Shown in pieces: positions 21,960 through 31,000 of a stretch of DNA of 64,000 nt. Origin of the DNA: Primula veris (Eukaryota > Streptophyta > Magnoliopsida > Ericales > Primulaceae); the NCBI GenBank assembly GCA_963682055.1, contig OY821740.1, positions 18,066,814-18,130,813 on the forward strand, given 5' to 3'. Numbering within the stretch: the stretch's first letter is position 1; the number at the start of each line of letters is the position of its first letter. Made by a program: the position numbers and the translations under genes. The notes under the pieces are model-generated. The model did not search any database and was not told where the DNA came from. It saw nothing but the letters and a program-made list of their open reading frames with translations.

Positions 21960-22439
21960 ATGTCTGAACCTGTGGTGAGATATCATGCTCAGATGAAGGG
22001 CTTGGATACTGAGGTATCTCGGGTCCGTCGTCTAATGGCGAGGCTTGAGAAGGAGTATGGTGTTTTGGCCTTGAGTTTGTTCGGCTCTCATCCCGAAGAG
22101 ACAGTGAAATGGACCGAGATTTCGGCCTTGAGTCGCTAGCTCGATCATTTGTTGTTACAGAGAAATCATCTGGCCAACTCCTGGTATGATGCCGAGGAGA
22201 TTTGGGACCATGCTCAGAATGAGTTTGATAACTCTCCTCAAGGCCTTGCTAGTATGACTGTTAAAAATGCTCGGCTTAAAAAACAAGTTACTGCCCTTAT
22301 TGGCGAGAATGCATACCTTGCCCGGGAGAATGAATGCTTGGTCGTCATGAACGACTCTTATGAAGCTCGGTTAGCTAGCTCTGCTCGGGCGACTTCCTCT
22401 CGGTCTGGCAGTTCTGTTGTCCCACCCACTAATTCTTGA
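21960..22439 (+). pseudogene. Antisense unit 4: coiled-coil ORF of 159 codons with one in-frame TAG
   Basis: The frame runs from ATG 21960 to TGA 22437-22439, broken only by TAG at 22137-22139 (codon 60). Both halves read as one helical protein (VSRVRRLMARLEKEYGVLAL before; NARLKKQVTALIGENAYLAR after) with a Ser/Thr-rich end. The TAG stands where CAG (Gln) would keep the helix, consistent with a single C-to-T change in a CAG site. Without the second half the product would have 59 residues. Amber readthrough is the alternative. Function unknown. Confidence 0.5.
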
Positions 22440-22582
22440 TTAGATTAGTCTATTTTTCTTATTTTCTGTTTTGGAACTTGTATTAGAACAGTTGTATCTT
22501 TTCGTATTTCGTGCCTGTCTTATAAACCGTTGCAACGCCTCGTACTTTGTGCCCTTTCGTTTTTTGAACCCTTGAATTTCTT

Positions 22583-22589
22583 TATAAAT
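22583..22589 (+). promoter_or_regulatory. TATA box of antisense unit 5
   Basis: TATAAAT in TTTCTTTATAAATGC, 82 bp before the ATG at 22665. Confidence 0.5.
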
Positions 22590-22664
22590 GCTCCCTATTG
22601 CCTGTACTTCATTATCCAATCTCCTTTTCGCTCTCTTGTTTCTTCTAACTTGCTTTTGCTTAAG

Positions 22665-23033
22665 ATGGCTCCCATCACTAGATCTGCCTCCAAGAAGAAA
22701 GCCCTCATGGAAGAGGAGTCTACTTTTTTGCTACCTCGTCCCCCTGGTTTCGGGGAAGAGGATTTGACACCTCTTCAGCTAAAAGAAATTGAGATGTCGT
22801 GGCTGAAGCACGATCTCAAGTGTGCTCAGACCGAAATGAGGCGGTTCAAACAGTACTGGAAGGAGGAGAGCGCTGCTCGTTTTGAAGCCGAGCAGAAGTG
22901 CAAGTCTCAATCTCATGCTTTAAAACAGGTGGAGATTGGCATTTCTCATTTAATTAGGGAAAAAGAGCGTCTGGAGGAGCTCTTGACGAAGAAGGCTACC
23001 GAGGAAGGTGGTAGTTCTAGGGCTCAGAATTAG
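22665..23033 (+). CDS. Antisense unit 5: 122-aa coiled-coil protein, unknown function
   Basis: Uninterrupted from ATG 22665 to TAG 23031-23033. The start MAPITRSASKKKA is basic; residues about 45-110 are a heptad-rich helix (LKHDLKCAQTEMRRF, LIREKERLEELL), and the tail is Ser-rich. A TATA box lies upstream at 22583 and AATAAA downstream at 23107-23112. It is the last of the five compact units before the spliced gene at 23774. No recognised domain; probably a DNA- or RNA-associated or self-associating protein only in the sense of composition. Confidence 0.5.
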   Translation: MAPITRSASKKKALMEEESTFLLPRPPGFGEEDLTPLQLKEIEMSWLKHDLKCAQTEMRRFKQYWKEESAARFEAEQKCKSQSHALKQVEIGISHLIREKERLEELLTKKATEEGGSSRAQN

Positions 23034-23773
23034 AGAAGTATTCTAGTGTTGAAGTTGTAATTTTTATTTTTCCCGTTGTAACTGGTTGTTTATCCCTTTG
23101 TGGATGAATAAAACTTGTGTTTTGCAATTCGATCCTGTCTATTTTATTTGCTTTGCCTTTATGTTGATATATTTCGATGTCTTAGTATCGGACACCGAGC
23201 ATGGTGCACCGTGGTTATCCCCCCGGAGAGCGTTGTTAGACTTGATGCTCAAATGCCGTCGAGCTAGGAACGGTCTCCGTCCACCTTGTTCGGTGTGCAT
23301 TTCGGATAAGACACGGTTTGGCGTCGAGGAACTTAATCGGAGAACATCCTCGGTTTGGTAATATTGGTAGCGTATGCAGGAAGCATTTCGTGGTAGGGTC
23401 CACTGGCCGTTTATTTAGGTGTAATGATGTGAACTGCCTTGGTTAGTGGGATATACTATCTGACGTGGCAAGATCTGGAGCATTTACTTGTCGAAAACAG
23501 CAGCGGTTGTGGACTTTTCTATGGTTGGAAAAAAGGTAAACCTCTGTCACACGAAAGGACGGTTATTATTTTATTCTTTCTGTGGCTCCACTCCTTTGAA
23601 CTGTGCTAAGTAATCCCTTTAGTTTTTTACCTCATAATTTGCTGAAGAAAAATATCTCTTATCTTCTCTCTCTAGGGTTGGTTCTTCCCGCCAAAAATTT
23701 TCTGCCTCTCTATCTAGGGTTGGTCGTGACGGTTGAGAGATTTACTGCTATTCTCCCTCGCTTGCTCGTGATC
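23034..23773 (+). other. Spacer between antisense units 5 and 6
   Basis: AATAAA of unit 5 lies at 23107. A GC-richer stretch (about 23170-23360) follows without a supported gene, then a pyrimidine-rich leader before the ATG at 23774. I see no convincing TATA box for unit 6. Confidence 0.4.
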
Positions 23774-26366
23774 ATGACTGTAAGTATCTTCGTATTTTGT
23801 GGTTTGTTTGTTTGGATATTTCTTGTGATTAGGATTCGTATTTGATTTGTGGTTGTGGTCATATTTGGTCTGAGTTGTCTATATTTGTCTATCTAGGTTG
23901 TTGAGTAGTGGTATTTCTTCTTGTATAGGATATTTGTTGGGTTTGTCGTGTCATGTGTTTTGGGATTAGTATTTTGATGGATTTGTGATGATGTTTGGAT
24001 AGGAAATTTTGACCCAATGTCTGGCCCAAGTCGGCACATTTGTGGAAGAGGACTTCAAGAAACTCGTCGGAATACCGGATAACATACACATTCGGCTGCC
24101 TGTCTCTGATGAGGAGGTGTTGGGATATGTCCCTGCCGGCGGCGAGGTAGCTGTGCGTTCCTCGGCCTTCTTCACTGGGGGTCTTAGACTTCCGTTTACG
24201 GAGTGGGTGGCTTCGTTCTTTGAGGTCGTCCAGATAGCTCCGGCCCAACTCGCTCTGAATGGTTACCGAACCTTGATCGGTATTCAAAGGTTGTCGGAAG
24301 TATCAGGGATAGCCATTGAACTGAAAGATGTCTTCGGGGTCTACAGTTTGAGTTTCGAGCGCCGCAGTTCGTATTTGAAGACATTGCGCGCATTCTCCCG
24401 GCTGGTAATTGGGTTGCCGGACACCAACAAAGAACATAACCTTGGTGTTGTGATTGCGTCCGGGGAATGGGGCTGTGCAGGACACCAGATCCCTGAACCT
24501 GTGACCACAGCTCCTGCTATTCCATACCTCGGCGCTCCCAATGTTGAGGCTCTCTTAGCGCTTTGGAAATGGTGGGGGCCTGGGCCTACCAAGGATCCGG
24601 CAAGCCGTTCTGCGCCCCTGCTACTTGGTTACCCTGCGGGGCCAGTGACCAAGGGGAATCCTGCGCCCGAGATCCCTAAAGAGCCCGAGGAGGAATTCGT
24701 AAAAGTTGTCAGGGCTCGAAGTGCTGCTCGGGGAGGGAAAAAGCCCACTCGTTCTAAGCGCCGAGCATCGGACCCCGCTGTTATCACCCCGAAGAGGGAT
24801 AGAGGGGTTGAGACCTCAAGTAATGTGGAGGTTACGGATGTTGGCCGGGGTGTAGAGGTGGTCGCATCGTCCCAAGGTGATACCACCGAGGAGGTTGTTG
24901 CGAATCTCGATGTAAGTGTATTTGTTTTTGTGAATAGTTGCCTTTTGACTCTGTTATTCCCTGCTTTATATGCTATCTTGTTTCAGTTATTGACTTCTTC
25001 ACTGGTTACCCTTGCTCTTGCCCGGTCTATGGGTATTATGGTGTTTCAGGGGTCGTTCGACAACACATTCGAACATATGAACCTCCTGGTGAGCATGGGC
25101 GAGGATACGATGACCCTGCCTGTCGTCTCGTCTGCCCGTATTGAGGATCCGATAGATCTACCTGTTGGCTCGCCCATCCGTACTGAGGAGGTGACCGAGC
25201 ATGGGGCCCCTGAGACCAGTCCTTCGGAGAAGGAGGTGAGGGAGGAAGTGGAGGTGGAAGCCGGCAAAGAGACTGCCATGGGAGTTGTGGTGGGTGTCGA
25301 GGATGAGGTTCTCGAGGGACCTGAAAAGGTGTTGGTGGACGGGGTGGCAATGACCCGTTATATTGATCGGTGTAGGGGTGAACTGTTGGAGCAACCCCGA
25401 GTCTTGAGGATGGGGTATACTGCTCTTAAGCCCCTCGTTGTCAAGGATGCAGAGAAGATAGCTGCTCATCCTGCAATGTCGGTTATAGAGCAGGCCAGTA
25501 CTGACGCGCTTCGGGTATGTTGCGCACGTTTTTTTTTTTTTTTTTTAGGTCGTGATGCTCTTGTTTTGGCTGGTGTCTTATGTCTCTAAATACAGGTCTT
25601 CGTGGATATCGTGGTGTTAAGGGATCAGTTGTCGGCACTAGAGGCTGAGAAGGAGAAGCTGATGGCCGAAAATAAAGCGTTGGCCGAGGATAAAGCTCAG
25701 CAACTGAAGTTGGTCTCCGAGCTAGAGGCGGAGAAAGAGAAACTGACGACCGAAAATAAAGCCTTGGCTGAGGATAAAGTTCAGCAAGCGAAGTTGGTCT
25801 CCGAGCTAGAGGCGGAGAAAGAGAAGCTGATGGTCGAAAGCAAAATAACGGCCGAGGAGAAAGCCCAGATGGCTAAATTGGCCTCTGGTAATGAGAAGTT
25901 GGTAGGAGACAAATTACGCCTGACCGAGGAAGTGGAGAAGATGGGGGCCGAAAAAGAGGGGTGGGTCGAGAAATATGACCTACTGGAGGCCGATAACTTG
26001 CTCATGGTGGAGGATATGGAGGCCGGAACATCAAAGGTTGCTGCTCTGAAGGCAGAGCAGGCAGACGAACGGAAAAAGTTTGCAATGATGGCTAATTTTT
26101 CCGTCTTTTGCGCTCATGTCCGAGCTCTAAACTTTGCAAAGGTGCCATTCTCGGACCGGGCGTGGTCGGAGTTGGTTTATCCCTGTCCGCAAGGTGCACC
26201 TCCTAAGCCTCAGGATTGGGCCAACCTCCGAGACGAGGAGCTTCCACGGATGTCGGGACATACTATTTCGACGGCGCTCCGTCCCCATTCCGGGTCGGCT
26301 CCAACGACCCCTCGATCTGCTGTTGCCGTGATTCCCCCACCCGCATCCCCTCAGGTGGAGCCTTGA
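23774..26366 (+). CDS. Antisense unit 6: four-exon gene, Transposase_28-like (putative gypsy-type) domain plus coiled coil, 716 aa
   Basis: The exons proposed are 23774-23779, 24003-24911, 25050-25514 and 25596-26366, with GT-AG borders and one continuous frame to TGA 26364-26366. Exon 1 codes only Met-Thr before GTAAGT. Residues about 3-165 resemble the plant putative gypsy-type transposon domain (PF04195): FFTGGLRLPFTEWVASFFEV, then LVIGLPDTNKEHN. A basic KKPTRSKRR stretch near 250 could be a nuclear signal. Exon 4 has three 28-residue repeats starting LEAEKEKL, i.e. four heptads each, forming a coiled coil. Proteins of this type are known as antisense extra ORFs in Tat Gypsy elements; their function is unknown. 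No stop interrupts it, unlike units 4, 7 and 8. Confidence 0.7.
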
Positions 26367-26585
26367 CCATTTACTTGTAATATTTTCTGTATCTTAGCAT
26401 AAAGTCTTTTGTTACCCGAATTATGGGTCTCTTTTGTAACTAGAAAGATATTCTTTTGGGAAGTGATAATATAGGTGCTATGTTTTCTTTCTGTTTGACT
26501 GTCCTTGTTAATTCCCCTGTTTGTGCGTCGTCGTCTTTTGAAGGATGTAAAAACATCTTGTCAGGTACCCGTTAATCCCCTTGCC

Positions 26586-27158
26586 ATGGTGGCCTGGACC
26601 TCGCCTAGTCGTAGCGTAGGCGATATTATAAACGGTCTTGAAAAAGCTAACGCGTCCCTAACCTCTGAACTGAATTCTGCTCGGCGCGAAATCGATGGTT
26701 TGAATATTCATATTTCAAATTTGTCGATTCGATTACGTGACTTGGGAGAGAGGTTCAGTAAGAAGACCGCATACTATACGGCAAATAAGGGAAAGGCTAA
26801 AGAGCTTCTTGGTGCGCTTCGGCGCTCTCGTGATGAAGCCCGAGGCCGGGTGACGAGCTTGAACTTGGTTCTAGGGGCCGTTTTTGAAGACGCGGACCTG
26901 TTGCTATCCTTTTCCAGAGCGTATTAGGCCCGAAGTCACGCATTAGAGGTGCTCAATCATGTAAAAGGGATGCGTGGTGTTGCCCGGGCAGAGCGCATGG
27001 GTGATGCTATGACCGGGGTAACTGAGACCACGGCTGCCTTGAACCGAGTAGATGCGGTCGTACAGGAACGTTTGGGGACTCAAATTGTCTCATTGCGAGA
27101 TATCCATTTTGCTGACGCCGTAGAGACCTCAGCGTCTGTTGATGGGTTATCAGATTGA
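26586..27158 (+). pseudogene. Antisense unit 7: coiled-coil ORF of 190 codons with one in-frame TAG
   Basis: The frame runs from ATG 26586 to TGA 27156-27158, interrupted only by TAG at 26925-26927 after 113 codons. The first part is helical (LEKANASLTSELNSARREI, then KAKELLGALRRSRDEARGRV); the second continues with 76 sense codons. The TAG again fits CAG converted to TAG. No clear TATA box is seen, and the sequence before the ATG has a possible acceptor (TCTTGTCAG at 26554-26562), so it may be an internal exon of a longer transcript. Confidence 0.45.
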
Positions 27159-27347
27159 TGATTGTGTAGCTTGTTTTGTCATTTTATTTGTAGCTTGTAT
27201 ATATAAAAAATCTTCGTTCTTCTACTTTCGTGTCTTTTCTTTCCTTTGTTCGATAAGATATCCCTGTCTCTTCTATATTTGCGGCTGAATATTCATTTCT
27301 TTCTTTCTTCCCCATTTTTTTGTTTTTTGTTTTAGGCACATGCTACT

Positions 27348-27980
27348 ATGTCGCACCAGGTTGGTTCTCCATGCCTAATTAGTCCGGGGCTAGGACCTAC
27401 TGGTGTTGCCCGGGACGAGGTCTCATCTGGTGCGGCTAGTGAAGGGCATGCCAAGTGGCCTTACATCGTTTTAATGGGCAAAAATATCAAGTTGGTCGAT
27501 CAGTGCGCCCGACTTAGGGCCAAGTTGAAAATCCAGGCGTCCTCTTTTCGTGAATATGTTCGTCGTGCCGAGCATGTTGTTGAGGTTCAGTAGCGTCATT
27601 TAGATCGGTATTGGCGTGTAAAGGAAAAGTACCTCGGTAAACTAAAGTCGCTGGTAACCCAAGCCAATATTTTGGTGAAGTATTTCCGCCTGTCTCGATC
27701 CAGATTCGATGCTTCTGCGGCTACGATCGAAGCTCGTAAGCTTCCCTTCGACGATGCTCGCCGTAAAGCGGCCTCGGATGTTCACGAGATCGCTAAAGTA
27801 GCCGAGTTCTCCGCACGGCTTAAGACGCTGGCAAGCGTTGGTGCTCACACGACCAACTTTGATGCCCTCATTTCTGAGGAGCGTTTTGATGGCGAGGAGA
27901 CCGATGGGGATACGGCGACGGATGACGAAGAGGTAGAGCTCGGTCAATTGCCGTCTTGCTCCTCATGTAGTAGTTCTTAA
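27348..27980 (+). pseudogene. Antisense unit 8: ORF of 210 codons with one in-frame TAG
   Basis: Open from ATG 27348 to TAA 27978-27980 apart from TAG at 27591-27593 after 81 codons. Text before (VEVQ) and after (RHLDRYWRVKEKYLGKLKSL) reads as one helix-rich protein with an acidic, Ser/Cys-rich tail. The ATG is 12 bases after a pyrimidine tract ending TTTTAG, which looks like a splice acceptor, so units 7 and 8 may belong to one spliced transcript. No domain is recognised. This is the antisense unit closest to the minisatellite. Confidence 0.45.
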
Positions 27981-28264
27981 ATTACTTTCGTTGTGGTTGG
28001 TTGTATCTTGTTGCCTCCGTAATGCGGGCGAGAACTATTCGTTTCATTACTTTCTTCCTGTTTTTCGGATCTTCTCATTGTCGTATTGATATTTCATTGA
28101 TTGGATTGATTTTTCTTTGCTGATTTCTTCGTTTGGTACTTTATTGTCTCCGTAATACGGCCAGAACCTTCTTTCGATTTTGTTTGATGCATATTGGCCT
28201 CTTTTTTTTTATATATATATATACCTGCGTATGTTAGAAATCTTGAGTATTCCTAGGCACAAGG

Positions 28265-28691
28265 GCCGTTTGGGAATTTCATAGTATTCCTAGGCCTATC
28301 CTTAGGCATGCCGTTTGGCAATTTCATAGTATTCCTAGGCACAAGGGCCGTTTGGGAATTTCATAGTATTCCTAGGCACAAGGGCCGTTTGGGAATTTCA
28401 TAGTATTCCTAGGCCTACCCTTAGGCATGCCGTTTGGGAATTTCATAGTATTCCTAGGCACAAGGGCCGTTTGGGAATTTCATAGTATTCCTAGGCACAA
28501 GGGCCGTTTGGAAATTTCATAGTATTCCTAGGCCTACCCTTAGGCATGCCGTTTGGGAATTTCATAGTATTCCTAGGCCTACCCTTAGGCATGCCGTTTG
28601 AGAATTTCATAGTATTCCTAGGCACAAGGGCCGTTTGGGAATTTCATAGTATTCCTAGGCCTACCCTTAGGCATGCCGTTTGGGAATTTCA
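28265..28691. repeat. Two-type minisatellite (37 bp and 45 bp units), ten units plus a partial
   Basis: Every unit begins GCCGTTTGGGAATTTCATAG and continues TATTCCTAGG. Type A (37 bp) ends CACAAGG; type B (45 bp) ends CCTACCCTTAGGCAT. The order is B A A B A A B B A B, then a partial unit at 28675-28691. Units are nearly identical, with single changes such as TTTGGC, TTTGGA and TTTGAG. It lies between the antisense block and the end of pol. Tat elements are known to carry variable tandem repeats in this position. Confidence 0.95.
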
Positions 28692-28796
28692 GCTGCACTC
28701 GTTAGACAACATGATAAAATGTTTTATTTATTCAAAAGACAATGTCATTAAACAGGAGGGGTAAGGTGGCACCTGTATTTGTACTGATAAGGTGGC

Positions 28797-29551
28797 CTAT
28801 ATGTAGTACTTTTTTAGGTTAGCCACATTCCAGGAATTCTTCTCCCCTCTGCTATTTTCGAACAGAACGCTTTTGAGTTTATAGGTAACCGAGCTTGTTC
28901 TCTTGACGATCTCGTATGGTCCCTCCCAGGTGGGGCTTAATTTGCCATGTATTTCATTGCGGGTATAGACCGTTACTCGTCGCAGCACCAATTCTCTGAC
29001 CATAAACTCTTTGGTCCCTTTCACCCTCTTGTTATACGTTTGCTTAACGCCTTGTTGATACTTCGCTAGTGTAAGAGCTGCTATCTCTCGTTTCTCGTCT
29101 AGCATGTCGAGTTCCTCTCTCATTCTTTGTTCATTGTTTCCTTGCTCGACTAAAGTTGTGCGTAGTGTGGGTAGCCCGATTTCTGTTGGTATGACGGCCT
29201 CGACGCCGTATGCTAAGCTGAACGGGGTTTCTTTGGTGCCCGTCTTCGGTGTAGTTCGGCACGACCATAAGACGTTGAGTAGCCGCTCGGGCCATCTCCC
29301 CTTTGCTTGTTCGAGGGTTGTCTTGATGCCATCTAGGACGGTTCGGTTTGATACCTCTGCTTGTCCGTTTCCCTGTGGGTATGTTGGCGTCGAATAGAAC
29401 TTTCGGATACCGAGTTCTTCGTACCAAAGCTGCAAGTTGGCTTCTTTGAACTGGGTGTCATTGTCTGCGATGATGGCGTACGGTATACCGAACCTTGTGA
29501 TGATGTGCTCCCAGATGAACTGTTTGACATTACTGGCTTTAATTTCGCGGA
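28797..29551 (-). pseudogene. Gypsy integrase C-terminal part, right of the element B insertion on the coding strand
   Basis: This is the downstream half of the integrase, ending at a stop at 28797-28799. It includes the end of the catalytic core with the DNDTQF and PQGNGQAE motifs (the second with the Glu of the D,D,E triad) and a C-terminal chromatin/DNA-binding region (SPTWEGPYEIVKR, NVANLKKYYI). Element B cuts the gene at 29552; the first half continues at 34442. No stop or frameshift is seen within this part. Confidence 0.85.
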
Positions 29552-30713
29552 TGTTGGCCCGTGTGCGGCTAAACCTTAGAGGGGGGGTGAATAAGGTTTT
29601 TAGCGTTTTTCGCGGAATTAAACTTCTAAGCGTGATTAACAACCCTACTACCTCAATATATATTTTTGCGACAATAAATGTGCTATGGAAATATGAATGA
29701 ATTTAAACATGCGCACAATCACAAAAATGTAAGTTGCGGAAAGTAAATAGTAAGGGAAAGAAAATGACACCGCGATTTATAGAGGTTCGGCAAACGCGCC
29801 TACGTCCTCTCCTCGGTACTACCGAGTATTTCACTAAAAATCTTCTTTCGGATATTACAATCCTATCTAGCTAATCAACCGATTAAGCTCCCCCTCACTT
29901 TATGAGTGTCCCGAAATGAAAAGACCTAGAGCATTTAAGCAACTCGCTTACAAAGCCTCTACCCGATCACTCGCTCACAAATGAGTTTATAAATTACTCG
30001 TTACAATTTTGTTACAATAATGTAACTACACTCTCTATTTTATTGCTTCTAAATAAGCTAATTGGTGAGATTGATGATGTTTGAGCTTGACTCTCTTTTT
30101 CTTCAATTTTCCCTCTTTTTGAATATATACACCAAAATGGTGATATTTAGGGTTTTGTATATAGGGATTGAAGGATGATAATTGGTGTGTTGATTGGTGT
30201 TTATGGAAGAGAGATTGGGTTGGTTTATATAGACCAAAAGTCTGTTTTTCTGTATTCTGACCGTTAGAAGTGGTTGAGGCTGTTTTAAGCTATTTTCCAG
30301 AAAAAGCTGAAAACTGTTTTCGAAATCTGTAGAAAACGATCGGTCGTTTACTACAGTCGATCGGTCGATTTTCACCAGTCGATCGGTCGTTTCTGAAAAA
30401 CGATCGGTCGTTTTTCTTGTGAACTCTTTGGAAGAAATTGGTACAAAAACGATCGGTCGTTTTTGTCCAGTCGATCGGTCGATGTTGTCCTGGTCTCGCA
30501 AACCTTCGAAAGCTTGTAGCTTCTTCGTTTTAGCTCCGATTTTGGTTCTGCTTGAACCTGTGGCTTCGTTATCGAATGCTCTATCATTTAAAGACCTTAA
30601 ATATACGTTTTCTATTTTTGGACAAGACAAGCATTATATCATCGAAATCGTAAAATCATTAAACGCATAATCAAAGTTATAATCAAAATCATTATTGAAC
30701 TCTAAGTTCAACA
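29552..30713 (-). repeat. 3' LTR of element B
   Basis: On the + strand it starts TGTTGGCCCG and ends AGTTCAACA. It contains the reversed palindrome cluster (about 30331-30483, ACGATCGGTCG) and a reversed TATA box (TTTATATA at 30224-30231). Confidence 0.93.
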
Positions 30714-31000
30714 ATCTCCCCCATTTTGATTATGACAAACTAATGATGATTTTACAAGAAAAATATCTCCTCCATTTTAACAAAACGCATTATCTCTAAA
30801 TATATCATTTTTCTCCCCCTTTGGCATTATCAAAATGTAATCAAGAAAAAAATATTGGGTTATGTGAAGGATTTTTAAAGAAAAACCAAAACATGAAAAA
30901 TGTTATCATTATGCATATATCCGACCCAACTAACCACATATATGTAAAATACTAAGGATTAGAGTATACCAAATATGTGATGTGAGGTCGAGTCCGCTTG

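Noticed and set aside
28265..28691. CRISPR-like regular repeats
   Set aside because: Units are contiguous tandem repeats with two fixed tails, not repeats separated by unique spacers, and the DNA is a plant genome.
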